Assembly: GCF_004027225.2 (NCBI RefSeq)
Contig: NC_046358.1
Location: 2,260,720 to 2,324,719, forward strand
Direction: 5' to 3'
Length of the DNA stretch: 64,000 bases
Source: Strigops habroptila
Lineage: Eukaryota; Chordata; Aves; Psittaciformes; Psittacidae
Position 1 is the stretch's first letter; every line of letters begins with the position of its first letter. Positions 1 through 11,698 of the stretch are shown one piece after another. Under the pieces are notes generated by a model. The model made no database searches and was not told the DNA's origin. It saw only the letters and a list, made by a program, of their open reading frames with translations. The position numbers were made by a program, and so were the translations under genes.

Positions 1-1208
1 GGGGGGGGAGGCCGGTGGGAAGATATAGGATTTGGGGGCCTGGCTGGGGGTGCAGGAGCTGGTGGGTGTCCACACTCATCAGGACAGGAGGAACCAGCCC
101 CAGATGTGACACTGGGACAGTGCGGGACGAGGCTGCACTGGGCAGCTCTGCATGTCCCCAGGACAGCCCCAGGACAGGCAATGTCCCTTCCTCCTGCCTC
201 CATGATGGTGCTGGGGGTAACCACACCCTGGCTTGGTCCAGCTCCCGGCATGATGGTGCTTGGTCCAGCTCCAGCACCATCATTCTGCACACCCACAGCT
301 CTCCCATCACCATGATGGAGGCTTAGCGATGGGATGAGACCTTGGCAAAGCCACAGGGAGATGAGTGATGCCCCGTGGAGCCCATAGTGACCAACAGACG
401 TGGCACTATGGGTGCTGAAGGGTGCTGAAGGGTGGTGGCCAGGCTGAGGACCACGGACTCCCCTTCCTCTTGCTGTCCTGATCTGCTGAAGAAGGAGGAA
501 AGCTCCAGTCTGCTGAAGCCAGGGCAGAGGAAGAATTCCAGAAGGAAGAGACTTAGCTCACAAAATAAATAAATATATTATATATTTGAGGAGATATTTG
601 CTGTGACAGTAATAAAACAGCCTGAGGGCACCACCAAACCCCTGCACCCATCCTTCCCGCAGCAGTTGTGATGGTGCAGTCCCAGTTGTGAGCAGTTGGC
701 GTCAGTTTTGCTCTGGTGATCACAAGCCATGTGTGTGCATCTCCCCCGCCTCCATCCACACCCGGTCGGCAGCAGGAGCCAGGAGAAGGCAGGATGCTGT
801 TTATTGATGTCAGGCACAGGGGAGGGTGGTGGGACCTTGGCAGAGCCTGGTGTGGGGCATTGGTCCACCCCGTGGTGAAGGTAGGGTGGGGAGAAGCGCT
901 TAGGACACCAAACAGATTCTACCCCCACAAAGTACATGAGTCAGAGTTACCAAAGGCAACGCTCATCCTGAAAAGCAGAGGATTTTTGGGAACACGGTCC
1001 TCTGGGGCACATTCCCCATGGTAGGGATGGAAGGGGAGAGGAAAGGAATGCTCCCCGCAGAGCATCCCTCCACACATTGACCTTGGTGATGGTCTGCTGT
1101 TCTGCACAATGACATTAGGGGAAATGCTGCAGACATCTATTAATCTGATTGCTCAAGAAAAGCCTCAGCCACTGTCCCAGGAGCCTGGACCAGAGTGGTG
1201 GGAAGGCT
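1..1208. other. Intergenic, no gene recognised
   Basis: I see no coding region with family features here; the short open frames lack conserved domains. A TTTATT at 800-805 reads AATAAA on the minus strand and could be the poly(A) signal of the minus-strand receptor ending at 1209, about 400 nt beyond its stop. An A/T-rich patch lies near 558-595. Confidence 0.6.
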
Positions 1209-2153
1209 TCAATAGGCCGGGGCCAGCACGTTCATCATTGTGTCACTGCTGAATGCAGTGTTGTACTCTGGCTGCTCAAAGACCCTCCGGAAGGCGACCT
1301 GCAGGGGCTCCATGGAGCAGCACCTCCGGCAGCTCCCCACCAAGAAGTAGATGAAGGGGTTGATGCTGCTGTTGATGCAGGCGAGCAGGAAAACAGCCTG
1401 GGAGGTCACAGCCATGTAGCCAAACTGCTGCAGGAAATTCCAGATGCTGAGGGGAACCCCAAAGATGAGAAAGAAGAGGACAGCGAGGAAGATAACGATG
1501 TCGAGCCTCTTGTGGTGGTGCTGCTGGGAGCGACACTGGACCTTAATGAAGAGGATTGTGCTGGAAATGACCATTGATGGGGCAAAGATGAGGAAGTTGA
1601 GGGAATACATGATGATAAGAGCCACCTGGCAGAGCTCGTGCTCATGCAAGAGGCACAGAGATGTCACTGTAGCAATGACAGTGATGGAAAGGGCCCAGAG
1701 CAGGACACACACCACAGCTGACAAGCGCTGAGGGCGGTGGGTGCTGGAGCAGAGGACAGACACGCACCTCTCGATGCTGATGGCCGTCAGGAGATACAGA
1801 CCCATGTTGTAGGTGAACAGCGAGAGCAGGAAAAACGACCTCTGGTACACCAGAGCCACTACATGGGAGCAGAAGATGTTCTCCATCATGTAGAAAAGGA
1901 CTGAGGTGACCATGAAGAGGAGGAAGGTGAAGTCGGCCACGGCCAGGTTGAGGATGTAGGTGGTGATGGAGTTCCTGCGGATGCGGAAGCCGAGGAGCCA
2001 GAACACAGCCCCATTCCCCACCAGCCCCCAGAGGCAGATGAAGAGCGTGACAGTGTCCACAGCCACATCAGTGATGTCTATGCTGCATAGGTTGTCTCCA
2101 TCGGTCTCCAGCAGGGGTGGTGCAGGAGATGGGGATATGGCATTCACCTCCAT
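1209..2153 (-). CDS. Mas-related G protein-coupled receptor (MRGPRH-like), divergent single copy
   Basis: A 314-residue seven-transmembrane receptor of rhodopsin class A, predicted at the plasma membrane. Visible hallmarks are GLVGN in TM1 (residues 43-47), NLAVADF in TM2 (69-75), the MRGPR-type ERC in place of DRY (128-130) and NPFIY in TM7 (265-269). TM segments fall near 33-56, 62-88, 103-127, 142-165, 175-205, 218-243 and 252-272. The frame is open 23 codons further upstream, but the Met at 2153 is preferred. It sits 37 nt after a good 3' splice site (AG at 2192-2191, minus strand), as in the other receptors here, which start soon after a 5'UTR acceptor. The segment after ERC is about three residues shorter than in the paralogues (CSSTHRP against CPIWCRSHRP), so intracellular loop 2 is altered. 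The ligand is unknown. MRGPR membership is strong; the exact subfamily is not. Confidence 0.88.
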   Translation of the reverse strand: MEVNAISPSPAPPLLETDGDNLCSIDITDVAVDTVTLFICLWGLVGNGAVFWLLGFRIRRNSITTYILNLAVADFTFLLFMVTSVLFYMMENIFCSHVVALVYQRSFFLLSLFTYNMGLYLLTAISIERCVSVLCSSTHRPQRLSAVVCVLLWALSITVIATVTSLCLLHEHELCQVALIIMYSLNFLIFAPSMVISSTILFIKVQCRSQQHHHKRLDIVIFLAVLFFLIFGVPLSIWNFLQQFGYMAVTSQAVFLLACINSSINPFIYFLVGSCRRCCSMEPLQVAFRRVFEQPEYNTAFSSDTMMNVLAPAY

Positions 2154-2218
2154 GGACGGATGCTGGGCAGGAGGTGGGATGTGGTCCCTGGCTGCGGTCA
2201 GAATGGATGGAGAGTTAA

Positions 2219-2553
2219 TCATAGAACCATAGAAGCAATGAGGTTAGAAAAGACCTTTAAGCTCATCAAGTCCAACCATTCCCCAGCACTGTCAAGACCA
2301 CCACTAACCCATGGCACTGAGGGTCTCGGCTGCACGATGTGTGAACACTTCCAGGGCCGGTGACTCCAGCACTGCCCTGGGCAGCCTGTTCCAATGCCTG
2401 AGCACCCTTTGGGGAAGGAATTGTTCCTCAGCTCCATCTAAACCTCCCCTGGTGCAGCTTGAGGCCATTTCCTCTTGTCCCATCCCTTGTTCCTTGGGAG
2501 CAGAGACCAGCCCCCTCCTGGCTCCATCCTCCTGTCAGGCAGTTGTAGAGAGC
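2219..2553 (-). repeat. CR1 LINE 3' end, reverse orientation
   Basis: The reverse complement ends in a TCTATGATT-like tail and carries the usual avian CR1 3' region (TGGACT-TGATGA-style end, a GAGGCCATTTCCTCTTGTCCC block in complement). It lies immediately upstream of the putative exon of the receptor at 1209-2153. It is 5'-truncated and noncoding. Confidence 0.85.
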
Positions 2554-3385
2554 GAGAGCCCTGAGCCTTAATGGCTTGGAAGAGCTGGAGCTGAGCTGCA
2601 TGGTTCATCACCAGCTCCCTGTGCTGGGAATTCACCAGTGGAGGGCACATGGGATGTGCTGGAGAGAGGAATGATGGATATTGTGTAACAGAAGAGGAAG
2701 ATGGGAGGAAGAGGAAGGTTCACCAGGAGATGCAGAAGGAAAGCACAGGGCAACAGGGACAGGACCTGGGGAGAACAGTGCCGGTCTCCGGGAGAGGGTG
2801 GGCAGAATGTGGCTGATCGCAGCGGATGCTGGAGGAAGGAAAGGTGGGGTAGGGATGGAGAAACATTACACTTAACTGTTAGCTTTGGTGAAGCAGCAGG
2901 CAAGGGCTTTCCAGCAGATCAGCGTCGGTGTCTCGGCATCTCATGCTCCCTTCGGATCCATCCCCTGAAGCAGGTCCTCCCAGGACAGCAGCATAAAGAA
3001 TAACGTCCCCTGGTCCCCAGGAGGTCCCCCTGTCCCTGATGTGCCCCTCAACAGCTCCCCCAGCCACAGTGGGGTCGTGGGGGAGCTGGGAATGGTTTTT
3101 GTAACAGCGACTACGTCAGAGCTGGGCTTCCTCATTCTTATTTATCTTGTTTCTTTTCTCACCACAAAGGAAGTCGCTTTTGCCAGCAGCTCCACAGGCA
3201 GGACTTTGCGAATGGCTTCTCATTTCCTTCTGATTAGAAACACTCCCCCTGGGACAAACACCCTCTCCCTGCCTGTCCTCCCTGTCCTGGCGGGCTCCTG
3301 CCATTCCTCATTCCTCCTCTGCCTGTCGCAGGGCTCCAGAGACTTCAGCATCCCTGGGGGTCATCACCCATCCAGCAGTAGAGCA

Positions 3386-3484
3386 TGATGCTGATGGTGC
3401 TGGTGATGCTGGTGCTGCTGCTGCTGCAGGTTGTGCTGGTGGTGCTGCTGATATTGGTGGTGCTGGTGATGCCAGCAGCGCTGG
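3386..3484. repeat. Imperfect GCT/GGT trinucleotide tract
   Basis: About 100 bp is built from GCTG, GGTG and GATG triplets, including a GCTGCTGCTGCTGC run. It is a degenerate microsatellite. The open frames through it on both strands (poly-L/V, poly-Q/H) are by-products of the repeat. Confidence 0.8.
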
Positions 3485-3748
3485 CAGAGCAGCTGGGTGC
3501 TTCTCAGAAGCAACTCCCCTTCTGGGAAGAGCATGAGGATCATCGCCAAAACCCCACCTGGGCCCAAGGGAACCTTCAAACCGCAGCCAAGACTTTGAGT
3601 TTCTTGTCAGCCTAATGCAGGCTTTGACAGCCCAGTTGAAGGACAACATACAGCTTCTTTTCAGCCAGGTGACAACAATATGAACACTTATAGCCCAGAT
3701 TAATTATTGCTCAAACCCCTCAGTAATGCCATGAAAGCTATTAGAGAG

Positions 3749-3900
3749 CAGAATCACAGACTGGTTTGTGTTGGAAGGGACCTTAAAGCTCATTCAGTTC
3801 CAACCCCCTGCCACAGGCAGGGACACCTTCCACTAGAGCAGGTTGCTCCAAGCCCCTGTGTCCAACCTGGCCTTGAACACTGCCAGGGATGGGGCATTCA
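3749..3900 (-). repeat. CR1 LINE 3' fragment, reverse orientation
   Basis: Begins with the complement of a CR1 tail (AATCACAGACTGGTTTG, TTGGAAGGGACCTTAAAG). It runs through the block matching the complement of CCATCCCTGGCAGTGTTCAA, as in the four forward copies at 6113, 10078, 13155 and 15012. Confidence 0.85.
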
Positions 3901-6112
3901 TTTTTGGTGTGCTGGGCTCCCCCTCCCAGTGGGCTTTACCATGGAGCTGCGTCCCATCTCTTCACCAGCAGCACATTCTCCTCCTCAGTCTTGGTTAGTT
4001 TTACATGATCCCAACCCTTTGGTATCCCAAACACTCTGGGTTGTGGCTCCTGAGCTCAGCCTCAATGTTGTTAAACCCTCCTCTTGCTCACGGCTCCTAC
4101 TCAGGGTTGAGCAGAGCAGGTTGGAGATACTGGTCTGGCCGCGCTGTCCCTTGTGCAGGTCCATGGGGACCAGGAGCTCCTTGCAGCCACTGCACAGCCT
4201 GCCAAGGGCTTATTGCTATAGCCAATATGTTTTGCACAATTAACAACCTGCTGTGATGATTAAAAAGACAACTGTGGGCTGTAAAATGAGGCTCGTGGTT
4301 GCCTCAGCTGTGGAAAAGCTTCTCCAGAGGGATCCACTGCTCCAAGGAGCACCCTGCATCTCCCACTCCATGGTGCCCTTGCAATTGGGAGGTACTTCTG
4401 TCTTCTCTCCCAGCTGCCTGGATGATACCAGCCTTTGGCTGCTCTAAATCATACTGTCAATGCCTAAAACTGAGTCCCAAAGACCCTGGATTTATCCCAT
4501 TAACAATTCCAGCCTCACCGTTTTCACTAAGGGCAGAGTTGTCTCCAAGGTTTTCATATCAAAATCACTTCATATCGAAGCCCCTTCCTTCAGTGGGACT
4601 TTATGAGCAAAGCAGACCCTATCACCCATATTTCATGCATGGGCAGAGCCCATCACTGAGCCACCAGCCCTGGGGATGCTGGTGGGACCTGTGGATTTCT
4701 CCCCACTCCCATCTCCTCCAGCATCCTCCAGCTGAATTCTCCAGCCTCATCCCAGCTTCCTGAGGCAGGTAAACCTACCACGGCCCTGCAGCCACCCCTA
4801 TTAACCTTTGATGGGGCTACTTTTCTAGCTGCAGAGTCAGAAGGGAAGGAGCATCTTTACTGCAGCACTCTTGGGCTTTGAACCTGGGGTGGGATAGATG
4901 GGGACATCCTGGAAGCAAGCAACTATGTGCATGCATCTGCATCAGCAGCACCCAGAGGATTTCTGACTGAAACCTGCCATTTATTCTTCATGGTCACCTC
5001 TGCAAGATTCCTACTGTGGGGAACACAAAAAATAAGCAGAACCATGTTTGGGCAAATTTCCAGGAGAAAAAGTGCCTGGGACGTGGGAGGGATTGGGTTG
5101 CTCTCATGCTGTTCATGGCTATGGATGCTGCAATAGGTCTCACCTTCCTGGAAGGAGGAGGATGGATGATGAAGCACATCCTGCAACTGCAGAAGCTGGG
5201 AGGTGCCACTCTGCAGACCCATGCCAATTCACACTGGCTGAAGATGGATTAAGAAAGCTTTCCCTCTGTCCCATGGAATTCCAACTGAACAGAAGCTTTG
5301 GGAGCAACAGGGACACGGAGCTGCAGTGCTGATGTGTTGCATTTAACACAGCCTGTTACCAGAGCAGGGCATTTGTAGCTAATCCTTATACTGCTTTAGT
5401 ATGAAAAAGCTACTTTTGGGTTGATTTTTGCAGGATTTGAAGGATAAGCCCCTCAGCACACCGGTTCAGAGCTGCCAGGGTGTACTCCCCATTGTCCTGC
5501 AGTGGGTGACTATTCCCGGCCAGCCCATCCCATTCCTCCAGTGGGGCTTCCCAGAGGATGCTGCACTGGGAGAGTGCCGAAGGGGAATTTGGAGCAAGCC
5601 GACCCAAAGGACTTGTGGTTGGAAGAACACTTGGGGCAAAGGGAGGGAGAGCAGGAGATGACAGTGGTAATTGTAGAGCTTCCTTGGCATCGTTGCTCAC
5701 TGGGACATTTGGAAGCTCAGCACTAAGACACTTGTTTCAGTTAAATAACCCTGGGTGAAAGGATTGTCCTTTGTTATCGAGCATATATTGTTGTTACTAC
5801 CCTGTTTTGTTCTAATTTCTTATATATATAACGTTCTTTTTCATCTCTGGGTGGGTTGGGAGAAGATATTTCTGTCGGGAAGTCAGTGCTTCCTCTTGAG
5901 CCATCCGCAGTGTGAGCTGCAGGCGGAGGAATGCTGGTTAATGAAGTTCAGTTCACACATATGTTCCTGTGGTTTGGCATTGCACCCAGCTGGCCCTGGA
6001 TATGGCAGAGATGGTGAAACACCATCTCCGATTCTGCTTTCTGCTTCTTTTTCCTCTCCTTTATTTATTTGTTTATTTCTTGGGATCACAGTGATCCAAA
6101 AGGGAGTATGAA

Positions 6113-6558
6113 GATGCTCTGAGGGCTGGAGCAGCTCTGCTCTGGAGCCAGGCTGAGAGAGCTGGGCTGGGTCAGCCTGCACAAGAGAAGGCTCCTTAAG
6201 GGGGGACCTTAGAGCAGCTCCAGTGCCTAAAGGGGCTCCAGGAAACCTGGAGAGGGGCTTTGGACAAGGGCCTGTAGGGACAGGCCAAGGGGAATGGCTT
6301 TAACCTGCCAGAGGGGAGATTGAGATGAGCTCTGAGGCAGAAGCTCTTCCCTGTGAGGGTGCTGAGGCGCTGGCACAGGGTGCCCAGAGAAGCTGTGGCT
6401 GCCCCATCCCTGGCAGTGTTCAAGGCCAGGTTGGACACAGGGGCTTGGAGCAACCTGCTCTAGTGGAAGGTGTCCCTGCCCGTGGCAGGGGGTTGGAACT
6501 GAATGAGCTTTAAGGTCCTTCAACCCAAACCAGTCTGGCATTCTGTGATTCTGTGACT
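6113..6558 (+). repeat. CR1 LINE 3' end, forward
   Basis: About 450 bp of 5'-truncated CR1, from the GGCTGAGAGAGCTGGG region of the ORF2 end through the 3' UTR to a TTCTGTGATTCTGTG tail. It is nearly the same sequence as the copies at 13155 and 15012, so they share a subfamily. Confidence 0.9.
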
Positions 6559-7822
6559 TATTTAGATTTGCTGTTCAGCAGACAAGGAAGCAGGACAGAG
6601 AACACACAATCAGCAGAGTTCTCCTCCAAGGACTCACGCTGCATCCCTGCAACCTCAGCAGAGTGAGACGTGAGGATGTGGCACAGAGCAGCCAGCATCA
6701 GTGAGGGGCAGGTCCAGCGGTGTGTGCCACCCCTGGGATGCGGTGGCTGGATGAGTCACTCCATCCAGCTCTCCTCTTGCCCTCCCCATGGCATGGGGTG
6801 ATGGAGGTGTCCACTCAGCTTTTGCAGACAGGGAAGTGACAGTCAGCATCATCTCCCCGGGGCTGATGGCGGCTTCTATGTGACAGAAAAGAGTGGACAT
6901 TCACATGGATGGGAACCATGACATATCTCAGGGGTGTTGCTGATGGGCTCAGAAGAGAAGAAGCAAACAAGAAGGAAAACAGCACAACAGCAGATTTGCA
7001 AACAGGAAGCGTTTGAAGTAACCAGCACATGGGTCTGCAACGCCCGTACTGTGAGGGTGACTCTTTGGCAATCTGCTTCCGCTACTCTGACAAGTGATGA
7101 CCAAGCCCTGGCACGTCTGCATCCCTTCAGCGACCACCCCTGAGCAGAAACCCAGGTTCCAGGGCCCGTTTGGAGCTGAGGAAGAGTTGCAGTGCCAGAG
7201 CCCACACGCAGACTGCTGGAGGAACCTCATCATGGAGATCCCTTGTTCCTGGTGGCCAGATCTTGTCTGGGATGGTTTTGGTGTGGCAGCTTTGTAAAGG
7301 TTCATGTGCAAGTCTGACACAGAGGACTGGAATTTGCAGCTCTGGAAACCAAAACTGTGCAAGGATTCCTGCCCTCCCCTGCCTGGTGAGAGGGGTCTGG
7401 GGCTCGCCTCCACTCCTGTCTCTGTCCTGATGTTCTTCCCATCTGTCAGCTGTTTTTAATCCTTAAAGGCCAAATGGCTCTGCATACCTTTTGTTCCTCC
7501 CTTCATTCCTCTTCCAGCTCTGTCTGTCTCCTGTCACCCTGGGCCAAGCTTTCCCCTCCTATCCCTATTTCTTCTCTTCTCTTCTCTTCTCTTCTCTTCT
7601 CTTCTCTTCTCTTCTCTTCTCTTCTCTTCTCTTCTCTTCTCTTCTCTTCTTTCTTTCTCCTCTTTCTTTCGCTTAGCTTCTCTCACTGCTAAGTTCTTAT
7701 GTTCTCTGGGTAGCAGATGTTGTAGCTTGTGAAGGATTGCAGAAGACAGAATGACCAGAGGACATTCACAGTACCGGTGACCCAGAATCACTGATTTTGC
7801 CTTCACCTTTCGCCTTTCCCCA
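6559..7822. other. Upstream region of the receptor at 7850
   Basis: No coding exon is recognisable. It contains the (CTTCT)n microsatellite listed separately and ends in a pyrimidine-rich stretch with CAG at 7821-7823, a plausible 3' splice site for a 5'UTR intron 26 nt before the receptor start. Confidence 0.55.
7567..7652. repeat. (CTTCT)n microsatellite
   Basis: About 85 bp of near-perfect CTTCT pentamers, followed by degenerate CTTT. It is the same polypurine/polypyrimidine style as the array satellites but a different unit (GAAGA against GGGAA). Confidence 0.95.
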
Positions 7823-7849
7823 GGCGAGCACAAGAGAGAAAGGAGGAAG

Positions 7850-8830
7850 ATGGACGGAAATCCCAACAACACAATCCATGGCTGGCATACAGTGTCCCCA
7901 GCACCTACAGAGAGCCTGGTCTATGAGGATGAACACAACGGGACCCAGTGCTTTGCAGAACACGTCCCTGAACTCGTCACCGGGAGCATCACGCTGCTCA
8001 TCTGCCTATGTGGGCTGGTGGGGAATGGGGCCATCCTCTGGCTCCTTGGCTTCCGCATCAGGAGAAGCCCCTTCACTGCCTACCTCCTGAACTTGGCCGT
8101 GGCTGACTTCTGCTTTCTCCTCTTCACATCAGCTTTCCTTGTGGTTTATCATATGCCCATGCTCAGCTGCTCCCAGCCAGCGCTCCTGCAGGTGCTGCCG
8201 CTATTTCACTCCATGGTTCTGCTCACGTACAGCACCAGCCTCTACCTCCTCACTGCCATCAGTGTGGAGAGGTGTATGGGTGTCCTCTGGCCCTTCTGGT
8301 GCCGAGGCCACCGCCCGGAGCTCCTATCTGCTGCCATGTGTATCCTGCTGTGGGCCCTCTCCTGTGTGCTTGCAGGGCTGGTGTACTTTGTGTGTGACCT
8401 GGATCATTCCCAACACTGTGGGATGGTTCTTGGACTCTTGTGCTGCCTCAATTTCTGCTTTTTCACTCCCTTTATGGTCCTTTCCAATGTGATCCTCTTC
8501 ATCAAGCTCAGGCGCAGCTCTTGGCAGCACCACCCAGCTAGGCTGTACACTGTCATCTTCCTCACCGTTCTCTTCTTCCTCCTCTTCGGCATCCCTCTCA
8601 GTGTCCAGATCTTCCTCAACTTCTTTGTCTACATTAACTTTGTCTTTGAGATCTGCCTGTTGCTGGCCTCTTTCAACAGTGGCATCAACCCCGTTATTTA
8701 TGTCCTGGTTGGGAGCTATGGGAAGTTCACATTCAGGGGATCCGTCAAAGTGGCTCTTCAGAGGGTCTTTGAAGATAGGGCAGATTCCCAAGAGGTGGGT
8801 GAGACCCCTGTGATGGAAATTGTTGCCTAA
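7850..8830 (+). CDS. Mas-related G protein-coupled receptor (MRGPRH-like), single copy
   Basis: An intact 326-residue seven-transmembrane receptor with all class A landmarks: CGLVGNG in TM1 (54-60), NLAVADF in TM2 (81-87), ERC at 140-142 ending TM3, FGIPLS in TM6 (246-251) and NPVIY in TM7 (280-284). N-glycosylation sequons NNT (6-8) and NGT (30-32) fit an extracellular N-terminus. The start ATG lies 26 nt after a CAG acceptor at 7821-7823, so the coding region is one exon behind a probable 5'UTR intron. A poly(A) signal lies at 9014-9019. The tail FRGSVKVALQRVFED matches the array receptors. It is more similar to the genes at 1209 and 60928 than to the array copies in its ICL2 (CRGHRPELLS). 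Ligand and expression cannot be read from sequence. Confidence 0.93.
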   Translation: MDGNPNNTIHGWHTVSPAPTESLVYEDEHNGTQCFAEHVPELVTGSITLLICLCGLVGNGAILWLLGFRIRRSPFTAYLLNLAVADFCFLLFTSAFLVVYHMPMLSCSQPALLQVLPLFHSMVLLTYSTSLYLLTAISVERCMGVLWPFWCRGHRPELLSAAMCILLWALSCVLAGLVYFVCDLDHSQHCGMVLGLLCCLNFCFFTPFMVLSNVILFIKLRRSSWQHHPARLYTVIFLTVLFFLLFGIPLSVQIFLNFFVYINFVFEICLLLASFNSGINPVIYVLVGSYGKFTFRGSVKVALQRVFEDRADSQEVGETPVMEIVA

Positions 8831-9013
8831 ACCCCTATGGCTGCAGGCTGGAGAGGAGTGGCCGTGCCTTTGCACCCCATGTCAGCACCCATGGCCTGGC
8901 TGGGTGAGCAGGACCAGCAGTTGACAGTTGTGTCCCCCAGGACATGGCCATGGTCAATGATGTTTCCAGGGGCAGGGCTAGTTCCCAGCTCGAGCTTGTT
9001 TTTAAGTTATTTA

Positions 9014-9019
9014 AATAAA
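9014..9019 (+). promoter_or_regulatory. Poly(A) signal AATAAA
   Basis: A canonical hexamer 184 nt after the stop of the receptor at 7850-8830. It is followed by a T/G-rich stretch (GTGTCTTTCATGTAAC), consistent with a cleavage and polyadenylation region. Confidence 0.7.
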
Positions 9020-10077
9020 GGTGTCTTTCATGTAACTTACTGGTGATTGCGGTTTCTTCTCGATGGCTCCATAGGGAGCTTGTTCTCAAAATCATGTTTG
9101 TGACCATCCCCTCACTAGATATTATACATGCTGCCCACTAGACATTATATATGCATCATACGTGCTGAAATGATGTGGTCCAGAAGGTTCTGCCTCATCC
9201 GTTCTCCTGTTCTCCAGGGTTAAAGTCCTGCCTCATCCATTGTCCTGTTCTCCAGGTTTAGCACAGCCATGCTCCTGGGCCCCCATCTGCACCTTGTCTG
9301 CTTCCCACATGGAAAGTCCCATCTCTTCCTGTCTCTGGGAAGGTCCCATTCCTGGGACCTTGATGCCTGTTATTAAAGCACCAACCACTCAATACTTTGA
9401 TCCTCAAAAGCCCCCAGACCACAGGAGATGATGGTGAGGGACAGAAAGGATGTTCTCAGCTCCCCTTGCTTTATGTCCTCCTGTGGCACCGTATGGCAGA
9501 GAAAACCCATCTCAGCCTGGCTGATGGAGCTGGAAGCATCAGTCGACACCCACACCTCTACCCTTGCAATGGGCTTTAGCTGGGGAGGCAGGGACAGGCA
9601 AAGAGGCAAGTGCTGCTGATGATAGGCACTGTGCTGGGTTGGACAGGGGATGGGCAGACAGACAGCTACTGGCTGATGGCTGTTGGAAAGTGCAATACTG
9701 CGCAGTGGATGGAGAAGCCCTTGGAGCAAACCACCAGGGCAGAGCCAAGAAAAGAGGCAGACAGAGAGGAAGGTTCTCATGGGTGATGGCTGGAGCAGGC
9801 TGAGCTCTGCCTGCCAGATGGCTTTATTGGCTTTCCCAGCACACAGAAAGAGCTGCTTCCAGAGCCATGACATGTACAGGCTGTAGGTTCCTTTGTGCAC
9901 ACACAAGCCTGACCCCAACACAAACAACCAGCCCATGTCTGTAAATCATGTGTTGGAAATGAACATTTTAGGCAAACATGCTCAGGATGTTACACACAAA
10001 AGCAGAAGCTGAGAAACCCTGGGTGACTCTGCTCTTTTGCCGAGCACATGGGTAGATGCTGATGTACCTTGACCTAC

Positions 10078-10391
10078 AGGACATCTGGAGATGGGCTTCG
10101 GACAAGGGCCTGTAGGGACAGGACAAGGGGGAACGGCTTTAACCTGCCAGAGGGGAGACTGAGATGAGCTCTGAGGCAGAAGCTCTTCCCTGTGAGGGTG
10201 CTGAGGCGCTGGCACAGGGTGCCCAGAGAAGCTGTGGCTGCCCCATCCCTGGCAGTGTTCAAGGCCAGGTTGGACACAGGGGCTTGGAACAACCTGCTCT
10301 AGTGGAAGGTGTTCCTGCCTGTGGCAGGTGGTTGGAGCTGGAGGAGCTTTAAGGTCCCTTCCAACTCAAACCATTCTATGATTCTGTGATT
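10078..10391 (+). repeat. CR1 LINE 3' end, forward
   Basis: About 315 bp, 5'-truncated, ending TTCTATGATTCTGTG. It has the same internal blocks (CCATCCCTGGCAGTGTTCAA, GGAGCTTTAAGGTCCC) as the neighbouring CR1 tails. Confidence 0.9.
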
Positions 10392-11623
10392 CCCTTCTCA
10401 TGACCTTTTTGCACTTGAAAGCATTGGCACTGTGAGGAATTGTGAGATTCTCTATTGGAATTGTGAGATTCTCTAGCTGGGGACACAAATGCATCATCAC
10501 CAAAGCAGAGAGGAGGCGATTTTGGTCCTACGGTCCCTACGTGTGCCAGTTGCCAGCAGGAGCATCCCTGCTCCCAGACGCAACAGGAGCTGTTTGCATT
10601 TGTCCTTCACCACAGTAAGCCTGGGTAGGAGCCATCTCATCTAACTTCAGCTCTCCAGAAATTCCATGGGCCTGTCTGAGGCACTATAGAAGAAACTCAG
10701 GCGAAACCCATAACTTAGATGGTTAAAGCCAACTGAGCAGCACTGATTCACCTCTCCTTAGGAAAACCCAGATTTTCCTGGAATCCTGAGCCATCTCTCC
10801 TGCACTCCTTGGTGCCCTCAGTGCTGTGCTCTTGGAAATGGTGTCTTTGAAGGTCAATTATTGCTGTGAAATTCGGGTGCACGAGTGGCAAACCCAGATC
10901 TGAACCAGAAACAGAGGTTTTGCAGCAACGCCCGGCTTGTAGCACAGGGTCCTAAAGATACACGCTTGGAATGGGAGGAGGAGGAAAGAGACGAGTATTT
11001 TGGGACTGTGGTTGCTTTAAAATGAAATGAAAGAGGAACATGACATGGATCACAATCAGCTCTTCCCATAGGTCTAATTTCTGAGAGTCTTTTTACTCAT
11101 TTCCTGTGCAAAGAAGAGGTTATAGCCACAACCCTGATACTGTCAAACACAACGAAATAGCCCTCTCTTTACAGCAACCCTTGACCTGCTTGACTATCAG
11201 CAACTGCTTTGTGAAAGGAGCTGAGAAAGACCCCTTGCTGGAGGCTGCACAGGCTCACCAAGGCTTTGGTCCAGTTTTCCAAGTGATAATTCCAGGAAAC
11301 CTCATTAACCATCAGGGGGGCAGCAGATGGTGAGTGCGAGGTGATGTGGTTCTGCTCCAGTCATGTTCTCCAGGCTGTCAGAGGAGATAAGGTCAGACTT
11401 TTCCAGCTTAATTTAGTGCCTCCCCTCATTGGTGTTGAACCTGTTGGTCAATATTGGGGAATAGTGGTCTCTGGGATATGAAGACCCATGGAAAATGGTG
11501 ATAGGGGAACACTGAAATGAGTGTCCCACTGAAGGAAGCCAGCAGCTTGGCAGTATCAGCTGTAACATTAGACAACTGAGAATCCATATTAGATCCACCC
11601 CAAACCCACTTGCTTTTTGACGT

Positions 11624-11698
11624 AGAGTCACAGAATGGTTTGGGTTGGAAGGGTCCTTAAGGATCATCTATTTCCAACCCTCCGCCACAGGCACCTCC
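11624..11698 (-). repeat. CR1 LINE 3' tail, reverse orientation
   Basis: About 75 bp matching only the extreme CR1 3' end in complement (AGTCACAGAATGGTTTGGG, TTGGAAGGGTCCTTAAGG). A very short insertion. Confidence 0.8.

Larger units (their letters stand above)
2554..6112. other. Intergenic, no gene recognised
   Basis: Apart from a trinucleotide-rich tract and one CR1 fragment listed separately, I see nothing supportable. Open frames on both strands are short and unrelated to one another. Confidence 0.55.

Noticed and set aside
3707-4243. 178-codon plus-strand frame
   Set aside because: It overlaps a reverse-oriented CR1 fragment and has no recognisable domain; openness is expected by chance.
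7491-7692. Open frames across the (CTTCT)n tract (SSLLF repeats)
   Set aside because: Produced by the microsatellite; no independent evidence.
8324-8875. Minus-strand open frame opposite the receptor at 7850
   Set aside because: Antisense shadow of a conserved receptor frame, acidic low-complexity peptide, no family match.
9373-9936. 187-codon minus-strand frame
   Set aside because: No conserved motif, no splice or poly(A) context, composition of random open sequence.
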